DNA of 64,000 bases from Spirodela intermedia (GCA_902729315.2 LR746277.1:1927001-1991000); one strand, 5' to 3'. Positions 22,795 through 36,188 are shown, counted from the first letter of the stretch. Notes: generated by a model from the letters alone, not told the origin. Made by a program: numbers and translations.

Positions 22795-24504
22795 CTAGAA
22801 CTGGGTGGTGTTGGACCCGTGGGCGTGGGCGTTGACCGAGGAGGAGTGCATCCGGAGGATGGGCTCGGAGTAGGTGCCGAAGGCCTGCGAGCCGGGGGTG
22901 TCTCCGCTGCCGCAGCTGCTGCTGCCGCCGTCGTCGTCGTCGCCGGCGGCGATGCCACAGGTCGCCCGCAGAGTCCTCTTCACCATCTCCCTGAACCTCC
23001 TCTTCTTCGCCCTCTCCGGTGCCCCCGCCTCCCCGTCCTCCTCCTCCGCCAACGCCGCCGCATCCTCCTCCTGATCCACTGCCCGCAGCACCTCCTCCAA
23101 ACCCGCCGCCTGGGCTATCCCCCGGAACCTCATCGTCGCCTTACTCATGGAGTACAGCGCCGCCACGCAGTACTCCTTCTTCAATTCCACCTCCGAGTCC
23201 CTCCCCGCAGCCGCCGCCGGTGGCACCGCCCTGAGCAGCCGCGCCAGCGCCGGCACCGCCCCCCCCTCTATCATCGCTTCCCGGCCTTCCCTTGACGACG
23301 CGAGGTTGCAGACGATCATCAGCGCAAGCCCCGGCAGGGAGTGAGCCTCCGCCGGGGGCGCCGCCGCCAGCGCCAGCAGGGATTTGATGGCGCCCTGCTT
23401 CACCAGCTTGGAGAGGTTGGTGCCGGCCATGGAGAGGTGGTACAGCGCCATCCCGGCGTCACGGCGCGTCCGTTCCTCCGCCTGGTTCCGGCAGAGGAGG
23501 TGAAGGAGCGGGGGGAGAGCTCCGAGGACGCCGATGGCGGCCTTGTTGTCGTCCTCCACGGACAGGCTGAAGAGCACGGCTGCGGCGTGGTCCTGCGCCT
23601 CCGGGACGGCGCTGTTCTTGAGGACGTCGACGAGGGGGGGAACCAGGCCGGCGCGGACGATGCGGACGCGGTTGGGCGGGTGGAGGGAGAGGTTCACCAG
23701 CGACGCGACGGCGTGCAGGCAGAGAGAGGGGTAGCGAGAGAGGATCATGGGCCGGAGCGCCGCCAGGATCTTCTCGTCGCAGAGGGCGACCCGGTTGTCG
23801 CCGCTGCCGTCCCGCGTGGAGGACCGGAGGAAGCGCACCGCCTCCTCCTGCTCCGAGATCTGCGGCGCCTTGAGCCCCGTGAGGATCTCCCTGCCCAAGG
23901 GGTGGCTCAAGCCCAAGCCTGGAGAAGGCGAGATTTGATCGGAGGGCGGGATGTCGGAGGAGGAGGAGGAGGTGGTGGTGGCGACGTTGGAGGAGGAATT
24001 CGTCGGGGAATGGAAGATTTGGGGGCTCAAATCGATCGAGGTCTTAGGAGATCTCCTGCCCCTCTCTCCCTCTGTTGCAGAGGGGGGAGGGGAGGACGAG
24101 GGGAGGTCGCGGACGAAGAGCTTGGCGGTGGAGGGATCCACGGCCTGCGGGGGGTCGAGGCCGCGGGAGCCGCACCAGTTGAAGATGGCCGCGCGGAGGG
24201 CCAGGTTGGGGATGAGGAGATCGGCGGCGGAAACCTCGCCAGCGCCGGGAGGCACCACGCGGAGGTCTTTGCAGGCCTGGATGCAGCTCCGCTCGTAGGT
24301 GTGGCCGGTGACGATGATCACGGGGTCGGCCATCAGGCGTCCGGAGATGGGGCAGACGAATTCCCTCGGAATCTCTACCGACGCCGCCACATCAGTCGGC
24401 GGAGGCGTCACCGGCCTAGGGTTCCGGCTGGCGGAGGACGACGAAGAACGGTGGTTGTGGCTGAGGTTGGGGAACCAGCGCGCCGCCTTCCCGTGGCTGC
24501 CCAT
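22795..24504 (-). CDS. U-box E3 ubiquitin ligase with ARM repeats (PUB38-41-like)
   Basis: Plant U-box protein that recruits E2 enzymes through the U-box and substrates through ARM repeats. Intronless, 569 aa from MGSHGKAARWFPNLS. An in-frame upstream extension to 24,612 is lysine-rich leader translation and was not used. U-box about 44-112 (IPREFVCPISGRLMADPV, then VTGHTYERSCIQAC and LIPNLALRAAI). A Ser/Pro-rich linker follows (about 120-205). ARM repeats about 215-510, for example RPMILSRYPSLCLHAVASLV and LVDVLKNSAVPEAQDHAAAV. The C-terminus (about 510-569) is acidic then basic, ending in a Ser/Gly-rich tail. The layout and short basic N-terminus fit the PUB38/39/40/41 group, in which some members act in hormone or stress signalling. 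The exact orthologue is unclear. Confidence 0.95.
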   Translation of the reverse strand: MGSHGKAARWFPNLSHNHRSSSSSASRNPRPVTPPPTDVAASVEIPREFVCPISGRLMADPVIIVTGHTYERSCIQACKDLRVVPPGAGEVSAADLLIPNLALRAAIFNWCGSRGLDPPQAVDPSTAKLFVRDLPSSSPPPSATEGERGRRSPKTSIDLSPQIFHSPTNSSSNVATTTSSSSSDIPPSDQISPSPGLGLSHPLGREILTGLKAPQISEQEEAVRFLRSSTRDGSGDNRVALCDEKILAALRPMILSRYPSLCLHAVASLVNLSLHPPNRVRIVRAGLVPPLVDVLKNSAVPEAQDHAAAVLFSLSVEDDNKAAIGVLGALPPLLHLLCRNQAEERTRRDAGMALYHLSMAGTNLSKLVKQGAIKSLLALAAAPPAEAHSLPGLALMIVCNLASSREGREAMIEGGAVPALARLLRAVPPAAAAGRDSEVELKKEYCVAALYSMSKATMRFRGIAQAAGLEEVLRAVDQEEDAAALAEEEDGEAGAPERAKKRRFREMVKRTLRATCGIAAGDDDDGGSSSCGSGDTPGSQAFGTYSEPILRMHSSSVNAHAHGSNTTQF

Positions 24505-26988
24505 CTTCCTCTTCTTGTTCTTCTTCTTCTTCTTCCTCCGCGTCTGATCCTCCGCTCGCTCATGTGGCAGGGGGCGAGCGCCGCGGAGGGGGCAGGAAAG
24601 AGGGGGAATCACCCATCCCTTCTATACCCTCTATCCTACCATTTCTGCGCTCGGAAGCAGCACCAGACGCAGCAGCGATGGAGGTGGGAAACCCTTTGAC
24701 CCTCGGGAAGAAGAGGAAGGAAGTTTCAAGGCGGCCAAGGCGTGGACTCTCTCTCTCTCTACATTCTCAGATGTAGAGAGAGAGAGAGATAGAGAGAGGC
24801 TGAGCTGTGTGGGGCTCTGGAGGCATCTCCACGGGATCTGTCCGGCCGGTGAGGACCTCATAAGGTAGGACCCACTGAAATCTGGAAAAAGTCTTCGAAT
24901 CCTCCCGCTGACGAAAAATGGGCTCGCTAGTCTGCTTAAATATCTAACGGGTCGGGCTTCGTTATGTGCGGGCCCGGGCTGAGCGTACCTTATGAAGCTC
25001 AGATTTGGAGGAAGCTGGGCCCAACAAGAAACCTTGGGCCCCGCCCGCTCCATCGTTGTTCTAAGCGAGAGAGAGAGAGAGAGAGTTGACTTGTGAAAGG
25101 AAATCGGGTTCCGGACCTTCAGGTCGGGCTTCATCGAAGTATAGACCGGGCCCAGATGCACGTGGGGGGCCTTGATATTTCGGCCCGGCCCGTGACACCC
25201 CACCATAATATCTTTGCCTTGCAAAAAAATTAGAAATTTGCAAATTAATCCTCCGAGAAATATTTTTATACATTTTCAGACGTGGTCTCCTACGAACAAA
25301 AAAATTGCACGTATACGCCAAGCCAGGGGTCAATTGAAGTCACGGTAGATTTCCTAAGTTTACACTTATATGAGGGCATTATCGAAAATATCCCTATCCA
25401 CGATTTCTGAGGGATGACATAAACAAGGGGTATCAGATTTTTCCTCCACCCTGCAAGCATCCTATTAGCCTGATGTCTAAGTACTTACTGTATGCATCAT
25501 GCCAGTTGTATCTTTTGTTGTCAACGCCTGTATATAACTACGCAACTAGTATCCTAACTTGCAAATCAAGCCGTCCATTTTTTATGTTTTTTTAAATATC
25601 CTGTGGCCGCTGACTTCTTACCGATAGAAGTCAACCCGGGCTAGCCTATCGTGGTACTTGGAGGGCCTGGTCTATGGCAGTCATTGAGAGGGACAAAGAA
25701 TGGATGCACGCAAGTTGAATCATTCAAATCAACGACCAGAACAACGCCAATCCATTGAACGCATGCTTTTTATACTGTTTATTAAATGAATATCATTTTT
25801 TTGGGATTAGATGAGAAAATTATATTGTGGTCCCTAATGCTCTCCCTATAGTTTTGACTTCAATCAGACAAAATTCATGGGCTTTTGGTGTATGATTGAC
25901 AATGAGATATCAGATTGAAGGTCCCTACATGTCCAATGGCCTTTACTTGTTGCAGGATTTTTTTATAAAATTTATTTTTTTTAAAAATATATTAAGGAAG
26001 TAATTATGTTTGTCTATATCATTGCTGTCATTATTTGATTGTTTCAAATTTTTATTAGTTTCATTTAATGTTGTCCACGAAAGTGAGATAAGTTTGCTAA
26101 GTATGTTTGGCTTTGATATTCTTGAATGTATTTACATGCAGTAATATACTTAAAATGTGTTATTTTATATGGTTAGCATTAAATGTGTATATAAAAGGTT
26201 AGTGATTATAAGAATGTAATATAGTGTTTTTGCTTAAACCCTTTTGGTTTCATCTTTTTTTTTTTCATTTAATTCGTCTATAACCATGTGAGATAATTCT
26301 TCATATTTTATTTTTTCCTTCTGAATATTTTTGAGTATATAATCGTTAATATATTGTTAAAGAGTGAGAGTTTTATGTCAAAATAGTGATTCCATGAGGA
26401 CCCAAAAGTTAGTTTTGAAGTTTATTATACTATCCTAAATTATTTAAATAATAAATTCCCAAAACATGAGCACACGTAATTATTAGTGACTAAAATTCCC
26501 TTTTTCGAATTATAAATTCATAAAAATGCATATTGTTATGCTACAAATCAACTAATGCAGAATTTAGTTGATGGTACCTAGGCATATTCAAATTATTGTC
26601 TAAGCAATATGTCACGTCATTCATAAAAAAAATAGCATACGGGTGATTAAAAAATTGTATTTTGTGAGAAGCTTAAATGTCTAGATATACATCTTATAAA
26701 TCATTTTGAGTACAAATAATGATTTTTATGATGGAACTAAAAGTAATTTTGTACACTTTGTTGAATTTTTATCCATTAAGATTTAGATTTAAGTATGGGT
26801 AATTGGTAATGGTGGTGCTTGTAAAGAATGCGACAAGTGTAGCAACTTCATTCGGTACACCAACTTGCTCTTTACACATCGTAACCTCACGGTCACATGT
26901 GTAGCAAGCACCTTCTCTCTCTCTCTCCTCTCCCCAAACCACGTACATATAGAGAACAGAGCTTCATTCTTTTTGGGCCGAGTCCACA

Positions 26989-27041
<53 letters not shown>

Positions 27042-27418
27042 ATGCGATCACGTCAATGATCTCTCTCGGGGTGGGAGCTCGCCGCTGGACAGGGCGTTCA
27101 CGATTGGTGGCGTCCGAGGGGCCATTTTAATTTTCGTGTCCCTGCGGAATAGCTGCTGTCGCGCCCCCACGACAGTCCCGTTTCGGACACCTTCTCACCT
27201 CTCTCTCTCTCTCCTCCACGATTTTACGCGCCGTTTGTCCATCCTCTCCACGCTGATCAGTCTCTGGATGTCGTCCCTTTCTTCTCACTACTCATAATCC
27301 TTCCTGTTCATACCTCCGCTGCTTCCGCGGTGATTTGGTGTCCCGTCTCTTCTCCATCCTCCTCCTAGTTGTCGTTTTCTTCACTTGTTGCCTGTGGTGG
27401 AAAGGTTGGGAAGTGAGA
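24505..27418. other. Divergent intergenic region, U-box gene / DnaJ gene
   Basis: Left part: U-box gene leader with a poly-pyrimidine/GAAGAA tract and CT/GA arrays (about 24,750-24,797). About 24,960-25,200 is rich in GGGCCC/GGCCCG words and includes a GA run (25,067-25,085). About 25,200-26,850 is AT-rich with no feature recognised. A pure GA array of 47 nt lies at 26,991-27,037, and the DnaJ promoter/leader, including CTCTCT at about 27,199-27,212, fills the rest. No gene seen. Confidence 0.65.
26991..27037. repeat. (GA)23 microsatellite upstream of DnaJ gene
   Basis: Uninterrupted AG dinucleotides about 380 bp before the DnaJ start codon. GA arrays in this position can bind plant GAGA-binding (BPC) factors; that role is inferred. 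Confidence 0.9.
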
Positions 27419-30400
27419 ATGCCGGCCAAGGCGGAGAAAAAGGGGGGCGGGGGGAAGCAGCAACAGCAGGTTCAGCAGAGGAGGGACCCGTACGAGGTCC
27501 TGGGCGTCTCCCGCAGTTCATCGGATCAGGAAATCAAGAGTGCCTACCGTAAGCTGGCTCTCAGGTATTCGGTTTGCTCTCATCTTTCAGGATCTTGAGG
27601 GTATATTCTTAGGATCAGGTTTTGTACGGCGTTTTGTTCCTCGTGAAAAAAAATGTCGTTTGATTGGCCCAATTTTTATTGATTGGTCCTTTATGTCTTG
27701 GAGCTCGTAATGTGAGAATTCAGGTTCCTTTTAGTACTTGACATTCCATACTACGGTTTTACGTTTGGTTTTTGGGCCCTTAGTTCGGGGCTTTAGGGCA
27801 TTGGCTTTCTTTGACTTTTGGTTCGGTCATTTTCCTCCGTTTCTATGGGGAATCCTGTTCGTGGAGCTAGGATTTCCAAGCTAAATACGAAATTATCTTT
27901 AAAATATAGGTTGGATATAAATTCAAATCCTCCGTGGAGTGAGGTCTTTAACTGCCAGAAAACCTTTCATTTTTCAATTTTCAATTTTCAATTTTCATTC
28001 TTCTTTTAATTGTTTGTCGATGGCTTGCCGGGAAACTATTGTTCTTGCTGCACATTCACTTGTGAAATGAACAATGTTATCTCTGTGTATGCGCCAGAAT
28101 CGGTGAAAACACAAATATTGACGTAGGAAAGCACTCGACGAGAATGCATTGCTAGTAAGTGAGCGTTTGATATAATAATTTGAATGAATTACAAGGTTGG
28201 AGCTTCCAAAGGAAAATGTGATGACTGCTGGTGTATTGAGGAAAGAGAAGGTACACGCGAAAGACACTACACAGAGATAGTATTATTGGCATGATCTGTG
28301 TACTAGAGGAGTAGATGATGCTATCAAGTTACTGGCTGGTGGTCAAAATTTGGGCACTAAATTTAATCAAACATTGATGTGAGGGTCCTATTTACAGTCC
28401 TGTTTGAGGTGCTGATCTTTTCTTCTTGATGGTTTTCTTCATCTACGTATTCAATTACCTTGTTTAACAGGAATGTCAGTAAAGTGCGTCTGGATCTACA
28501 TTTATGTAATGTGCGATTATAATCCCTGTCTAAAGCTTCTTTTCCACCATTTGAACTATAGTAAATAGTAGTTGTGGGATTCAGTCTGTCATATTCAATC
28601 TCCTTGTCGATAACAAGGCATGCATTGTTGCCCTTACATCCATAGATGATTTCGGAGTTCATACTATGCTGAGTTATATAAACTATAATCCTAAAACATA
28701 TCACTTAGGTAATTGAGGGGTTTCATTTAGGACAAGACACAATAAAAATTGCATTATGACTCGTGCTTGAAGGGAGTAAAAGAATGCATTGGTGACACAC
28801 AAATCTTGAGGTATCAAATTGTTGAATGAAATGGTGACAATGTGGCTTCACTAATATAGTGATCTATGATTATTTATTTTTCACACGCTATAACGAACTG
28901 TAAAAGGGTAAATAACTACGTTGTTTGAGTTGAGAGGAGTATACACTGAATAGAGAGTAGATGAAATCTTAGAATTCTTCGGTGGGATGCTTAGTCTCAA
29001 TTTAAGTCCATCATTTCGCTAATATTCTTTATTATCTGCTTTTTGGCCTCTGACGCATTTTTTAGGCTGGAAACAACCCAGTATTATAGACACCCGAGGA
29101 TTGAATTATGTGATCAATATATATCTTCTGTAATCTTTGGTAAGGTATGGAAAATCATGAGGCAGGGGGCAGAAAGTAGATTGAACCAGAAATTATGATG
29201 ATTTGCCAGATATGTTTTTACAAAGGTAATGAATACGAGCCCATGTCACTGGGGAAATGTCTCTAAATTGTTAATGAAGGGAGAAGAAGTACTGGGTTTT
29301 CAGTCTACTATATCCACTTACTGTAAATCAGGCCGTGCAAATTCAGTGTGATTCTTTACTCTGATTTAAATTATTCTCTGGCGAGAGAGCTTCCAACCCC
29401 TTTTGCACAGCGTTTTAAGGCGTTTTGTACAGGCCATATCCTTCCCCTGAACCTCAGTAATGTTGTTGCTCGTGCAATTTATTTAATTTCACTTGTTCAG
29501 GTGGCAGTGAGATCCAATTAATTGTCAACTCACTTTAAATTTTGATTGTCGCATTACACCTCTGATTGGTGTTGATGATGAAACACTTCGTTCTGCTTTT
29601 GAATTGTAGATCCAAAATAATATTTTTTTATGAAAATAACTTCCTTGCTGAGGGCTAATGTTCCTTTGTCAGTCCAATGGAGGATAGAAAGATGTGGAAC
29701 TGTCCTTCTAAGGGATAACGTGACGAAGTAAAGAGGGAGGTTTTGATGATCAATGGGGTAAATTTCCAGATATCAAAGAGCTTCCTATCGTGATTAGAAG
29801 TTTTCTGTGAGAAACACTTGTCAGAAAGGACTTCCCACGGGGTATTGATTGGCTAAATTTAAATCTGTGGGGGGACGAGTTGTATCCTTTGTGGAAGCAT
29901 TCAGGAAAACATCCATAACAATTATTATTTTGGGAATCATTTATTTTCTCCAAAAGATCATCCTCATTTCATTTTAAAAATCACGGGATGGATGCATTAT
30001 AAACTGTTGGAACATAATCAGCATCAGACTGTCAAATGTATCCGGTGGAGCGCTCAATGTTCAGCCGTTTTGCTGCGATTTGGTGGTGGGAAGAACAGAG
30101 GAACCTCCTAATTTTCCGTTTTCCAGTCTATTTATTATCAACAAGCGATGAGATCAACAGATTAGGGATTTGGTACAACATGTGAGCAATCCAGGAGTCT
30201 TCACTCCACCAAACACACCAGAACAGCTTCTTGTTTTTCACTTATCACATCATTAAAGTTTAATATTTTGCTGTTAAATTGGAGTCACAAATGTTATTTT
30301 TCAACCGTCAAAGAAGCTTATATTTTGGACAGGTGGGTAATATATTTTACAAGATGATTTGAAAACGATTCTTTGCTTTCATCTCATGGTAGGGAAGCTC

Positions 30401-33400
30401 TCTTTGTAATCTTACATCCGTTAGAGGAAGGGAGGTGTGAAAGCATTGTATAGATGTGGACTCGGTTATTATTTCCTTCAATCAAGTAGATGAAGCACAT
30501 TGCTCTTCATGTCTTCATTAAAACTGCATCCCTTCGTATTTGGCTTCTTGAAAGCAAAGTGAATTGTGTTTGGATTCTAGATCTCTTTCATATGAAAGAA
30601 TATGATATTTTATACGTAGGGTGAATATTTGGTGAGGCCTTTAGCTGGATTTTTTCGTTGTCCATGTATAATAATGATTTATCAAATTATTTATTGAAAG
30701 GTTTGGTTCCCCATAAAACTACTTCAGGACCTAAAAAATAAAGACAAATGAAGAATCCCATTTGAAAGGTTTGTTTCCCCATAAAACCGAATAATTGTGT
30801 GTTTTAGTTCAGTTTTAGTGATTTTCAGCTGGTATAAATCCGATATCCTGCATAACTAGAGAGGCGTGGCCAGGTTCTGATGTCTCTTTCCAGCTCTGTA
30901 CCAGACCAGCTGATCTTTATAACTGTGCCATTATAAGTCCCAAGCAACATACTGGTAAACTAGTGAACTATTTCTCATACCACTTTCACAACAACCGATG
31001 ACATTATTTATTTTCTCAAATTCTCATTCTTCCGCATTATATTTGAATTTTTTTTGCTTATATTGAGCCACTGATGGTTCTCTGATCTCGTTGCTTCGTG
31101 TTATGCTTCTTTGTCCTGTTAGTTTTATTTTTCCAGTATATTCTCTGCATGACTTTTTGCCCTCCACACTTGGGGATACTATAACCACTGGCTTTCCCGA
31201 TAGGTTGTTCAACATTTTCACAATAAATATGTATATTTATCATTTCGATTGTTTCCGGGATTATTAGGAATTGGGTTCATAATTTCCCGTCGGTTTTGCC
31301 TAGCTATTATTATTCGAATTGACTGTCTGTTCAACAGTTTATTATCCTCGTTTTCTATATTTACCTTCGTTCTATTATTGGCTTGGACGAAAGAAGAAAG
31401 TCTTGCTAGATGCTTATCTAATTTATTATGATGTTGGGGTCATTATTTTTTACCTTGCTATTTTGCATATATCTTCAGATACCATCCTGACAAAAATGCA
31501 AATAATCCTGCGGCTGCTGACACTTTTAAGGAGGTCACATTCTCATATAACATACTATCGGATTCGGAGAAACGACGACAATATGACTTGGCTGGCTTTG
31601 AGGTATATAATGTTTCACCGTCAATTGTGATGCTACTTACTTTAATGATGTTTTTTGAGAAACCTTTCCTAGAAGTTTATGTTTGTTTCTGGGACATATT
31701 CAGTATTATGGGTATGTGAAAATCTGCCTAAAATTGTTATTTCTATGATTTATGTTATGGTTTCCTGTTGTTTTTCTCTGAAACCTTGGTCAGCAATGCA
31801 AGTCCGATGTGGTGTATCTTTGTGCAGGCGATTGAGTTAGAGAGCCAGGAATTGGAATTAGATCTTTCAAGTCTGGGTGCTGTAAACACCATGTTTGCTG
31901 CACTTTTTAGGTAAAAATGTTTCCATGGAGGTTTTATTTTTGTGTTTCTATATGATGTTCTTAATTTTTGCATCTGTGCCCAACGGTAGTAAACTTGGTG
32001 TGCCAATTAAGACAACTATTTCACCAACTGTCCTGGAGGAAGCACTTCATGGCTCTGTCACTATTTGCCCACTGCAGTTGGGACAGCCTTTCACTAAAAA
32101 GGTTGATCACTTTCTTCTGTGGTTTTCTTTTTATGTTTTGGTTTTAATTGTGTGGATCTTTAATCATTCTCTTTTTTTTCGCAGGTAGAGAAGCAATCTG
32201 CCCATTTCTATTCTATAGAGATATCAGAACAGGAAGCAGAAGCTGGATTAGTGTGTCGAGTTTATTCAACCGACAAGAGCAAATTCAAGGTTTGTATCAG
32301 TTTTTTCCTGATACAACTTTTGCAATTTGTTTTAGCAATAGAACTCTCTTGAAAAATGTAGAGTGCATAGTATCTTCTTGAAATTATTTAAATTTGTAGG
32401 CATCCCTTTCCCTTGAGAATACTCAACAGAATTCCTTTAGGACTTCACCTAAAAACTTTCTGTGAATATGAATTCTTTAAAACTTTTTTTTCTCATAAAA
32501 AGCTCGAGCAAAATTGGAACAGTTTGAGATTTGCTAAAGGGTGCCTCAAATTTTAGTACATAGTTTATAGGTAGGGTGTCCCGCTAAGATTGTATCCAGA
32601 TATTTTTTCCACCGTTTCTTTTCTTTTTTTCTCCTCCGTGTGGCTGGAAGGACTATATTATTGGTACATTGACAAACTTGTATTATCTCTCGACTCCAAG
32701 ACTTTTGTGTTATTATTAATACATTGAATTTTATGCCAACACAGCTACTGTACTTTGATCAAGAGGAAAATGGTGGTCTGAGCCTTGCATTACAGGTATA
32801 GTATTTATCGGAATTTATTCTTGTTGCTAAAAGGTAATGGTGAAATAGGCCGAATTAATATCCATATTTTTGAGTTAAATGTGATGAGTTTTTTAAATGA
32901 TAATTTTATGAATAATATATTTGGAATTTCGTCTCATTTATGAGTTCTTTAAAGTCAAGGGTCTCTGCCAGTTCATGGTGTTCTCTCAAGCAGCTAACTT
33001 TTGTAGTCATTCAGGTACTTTTTTGGAAATACAATTTTTTGGGATTGTGATGCGGATTAAACTGATCTAATCTTGACCCAAGTTGTAAGTTGAGGTCGTA
33101 CCTTCTGGTCATGAATACGAGAGGTCTGATTCCATTTAGTTGTCTCATAGCTATTCTTTTTTTAAAACATGCTCTCTTAGTCGTATAAATGATCACAGTG
33201 AACAGTTTTGGTGTCGCCTGAGATTGCTACTTTTGATTGAAACTCCAAAGGAGAGTGAGGTGAAGGACGTAAAGAAGCTTTTCAAGATGATGGAGAAAGT
33301 TACGTGCATCAATGGAGATTGGGAAAGATGTGCAAGGTCTTTTCCTGGAAGAAGAATAATAGATGATAGGTATGCTATGTATTCTGGGAAGGAGGACAAG

Positions 33401-35311
33401 AAGGAAAAAAGACAGGGACGGGAAAATCATCAGGGGGTTTCGAATAGCTGGGAAAGAGGGAGGATTGGGACCTAGTGAGCCATGAGAATTTTAAACTAGA
33501 GGATAAGCATTGTGTAACAGGGTCCAGAGAAGAGTTGTGACAGATATTAACAGTGGTAGACGTCCTTGGATTACAAGAGACAGAATGCGATGATGGGGAA
33601 GAGGAAGTTATCAGGGAGATTGGAGGCCTCCAAGTAGCTAAAGGCACAAGTTTGCCCATTGTGTGAATAGCAGTAGGAATAAGGATTATGTGAAGTACAT
33701 CATGGAGAAAGTATAGTAATGCCTGATGAGGTATGTCATCTCCGCTTACCCATCGGAACTTGGATGATGCGTTTGAATGGAGCTTCTTTTGTGCACATCC
33801 AGAAAAGCAAAGAATGCTCTTTGAAAATGATTTCTGGAATTTTGTGGAAGCTCTGGGTGACTTCAGAGGAGGCAGTGCTCTGGGCATGAATTTATTCCAT
33901 TTTCTTTCTACAAACGTTGATGTATTCCAAGATCTAAATCTATCCATAATCAATACAGAAAATGTTGCTTTCGTTCCATGGTAAAACTCTCGATTTTCGC
34001 TTGTTCCCATCCTGGGCATGGTCAAGGATTCAAGGATTTTAGAACCTTACCTTTGCACTTTCTCTTCCGTTGGTAAGAAAGGGACACTCCCCCTCTTTTT
34101 TTTTTTTCTTTAACTGAAAGCAGCTGATGGTTCAGTTTGTTCAGCTGCACTCTTCTGTCCTCTCAAAAATATGAAAGAGAAGGCTATCTTTCTGTCAGAG
34201 CATTCAGTTTAAGAAAGAAGATCTGCTCTTTACTGTATTATACTGACATTTTTTGTTGATGATTTATGGATTTATGATGCAATCTAATTCCAGGAAGATA
34301 GTGCTAAAACGGGAAAGGTTACTTCTGCTGGCATGTACTTCCTTCGCTTCCCAGTTTACCGATTAGATCATGCCATCAACTCGGTGAGGGCTACATACAT
34401 ATATAGATCACGGTTTTTTTTCACCGTCAGCTTCTGGTTTTCACCTGCCGTGTATTTATTTTCCCTCCCCATGTTCTCAATTCTAGGTGGCAGCATCGAA
34501 GGACCCAGATGCCGCCTTCTTCAAGAAACTGGATGGGTTTCAGCCATGCGAAATAACGGAGCTCAAAGCGGGCACCCACGTCTTTGCCATTTACGGTTCG
34601 TTTTCTAGAGCTGCTTTGGTTTCTTATCCCCTGTTGGATCAAATGTGATACCTACGCCGCAGTCTCCTCCGTCCTCATTTTTCAGGGGACAACTTCTTCA
34701 AAAGTGCGAACTACACAGTGGAGATTATGTGCGCCGGTCCTTTTTCCGAGGAGAAGGAGAAACTCCGGACCGTGGAAGCCAAGCTGTTGACTAAACGGGC
34801 CGAGCTGTCTAAGTTTGAGGCGGAGTACAGAGAAGTCCGACATCAAAGTCAATGAACGTCTCATCGCAGGCCTTCTTCGCTTTTGAATAATGTTTCTATT
34901 TCTCTCTCTGTGAGGTCTGCAGGTGTTGGCGCAGTTCACGGAAATGACTGGGCGATATACCAAGGAAATGCAGTCGGTGGGCTCCCTCCCTCACCCGCCG
35001 GCTTCAGTCTGATTGATGAGATTAGTTTGCCAGCCCTGGTAGGATGTTTTGCTCACTTGATGAGATTCCTGCAGATCGATGCGCTTCTCAAGGAAAGGGA
35101 CGCGATCCACGCCTCGTACACGACCATCCAACCGTTGAAGAGGAGTTCAAGCAACAAGGCGATGAAGGCTTCCTCCAAGGACTCCAGAAGCGAAGGCGAA
35201 CCTCATGCCCATGCCCATGCCCGTGAGAAGAAGTCGGCTTCGAGGGACCGGCCCAAGAAGAAGAAGTGGTACAATGCCCACTTTAAAGTGGAGAAGAGGA
35301 AGCCATGCTGA
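27419..35311 (+). CDS. DnaJ protein of the ARG1/ARL group (DnaJ 16-like)
   Basis: Type of J-domain co-chaperone that in Arabidopsis acts in gravitropic signalling (ARG1, ARL). Eleven exons: 27419-27564, 31479-31602, 31828-31910, 31990-32101, 32185-32289, 32745-32795, 34294-34383, 34487-34595, 34686-34834, 34923-34976, 35075-35311, total 1,260 nt, 419 aa. J domain about 23-86 ([14 protein letters not shown]..., HPD at 51-53, DLAGFEA). The conserved middle includes [56 protein letters not shown] and [17 protein letters not shown] coiled coil (about 293-362) precedes a basic tail ending [18 protein letters not shown]. The [12 protein letters not shown] stretch and KKPC-like end fit the DnaJ 16 (ARL) branch better than ARG1 itself. 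The exon 9 donor (GTCCGA) is weak. The ATG at 27,419 is the first in frame that fits the family start. Confidence 0.95.
27565..31478 (+). other. DnaJ gene intron 1, 3.9 kb, splits the J domain
   Basis: The intron interrupts the codon just before the HPD segment. It is AT/T-rich. I see no coding exon, LTR ends or tandem array in it, apart from a short TTTTCAATTTTCAATTTTCA repeat near 27,970-27,995. Confidence 0.75.
32796..34293 (+). other. DnaJ gene intron 6, with a non-AT-rich insert
   Basis: A 1.5-kb intron. About 33,140-34,020 is less AT-rich than the other introns of this gene and carries longer open stretches on both strands. None resembles a protein family I know. It may be the remnant of an inserted element. 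Confidence 0.4.
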
Positions 35312-36188
35312 AAGATGGTGAGGAAGACCTGTGCGATTTCCGGGTTGACCCGCTTCCAGGTTGACATCTTTTTTTCCACCCACAGGTTCCCGGGGCTTCT
35401 CTTTGACTTCCGAAGCAGTCCTGTTGCAGAACATCTTCTAGCTGGCGACGTTAAATCTCTGTCCTACCTTGCCTTGGGGTTAGAAGCGCAGATCGTGCGT
35501 CACGTCGGGTAATGTCCCTCTGTTTTGTCATCTGTAAAGAAATCAATACCCATTTTCTTAGTTAAATTCTTTCCTTTAGGCCTCTTCTTTTGCCTCTATA
35601 TGCCCTTTATTTGCCGGTGGAAATCGCTCCTTCTCTCTCTCTCTCTCTCTCGAAAATAAATACAAAAAGAAATAAAAGAGAACTAAGGAAGCTGCGCTTT
35701 GAGCGCCAAAGCCTGTTCTTTGATTGAGCGACGCCAGTCCTCTCGCTAGAACACTCTGTAATCTGGGCCGGACACAGCCTCCTCTTGTCTGGTGTAGCCC
35801 TCCTCCCACCCTACCATGTCTGGACTCGTTAAAAGAAAGAGAAGGAGCAGAGCTACCTCTTGTCTCTCTTCTTCTTCTTCTTCTTCTTCGAGTGATCCTC
35901 ATCATCATGTGCTCTATATTGCTATAAATAGGTATAGGTTTCATGTCCCCCTTCTTCTTCTTCGAGTGACGAGGGGGGCATATTTTTTTAATTTTTGAAA
36001 GCCCGAATTCAAGAAGAATGCTGTGGTGTGTAATAAACAAAGTGGGGGGGGCGGAGGAATTATGTAATTAGTATCGGGGAGATGATGAATGCGGACGGAA
36101 GAGTTGTGACGTACGTAAAAAGGGTGATGCTATCTGCTGCTCGGAGGATTTGAAGGTGCCCCCGCCCGATCGATTAGATCAAATCAGA
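35312..36188. other. Convergent spacer between DnaJ and peroxidase genes
   Basis: It holds the two 3' UTRs, a CT run at about 35,633-35,650, and CTT-trinucleotide runs near 35,870-35,889 and 35,949-35,963. No gene recognised. Confidence 0.6.

Noticed and set aside
23341-24699. 452-aa plus-strand open frame opposite the U-box gene
   Set aside because: Antisense shadow of the GC-rich U-box/ARM coding sequence with low-complexity composition.
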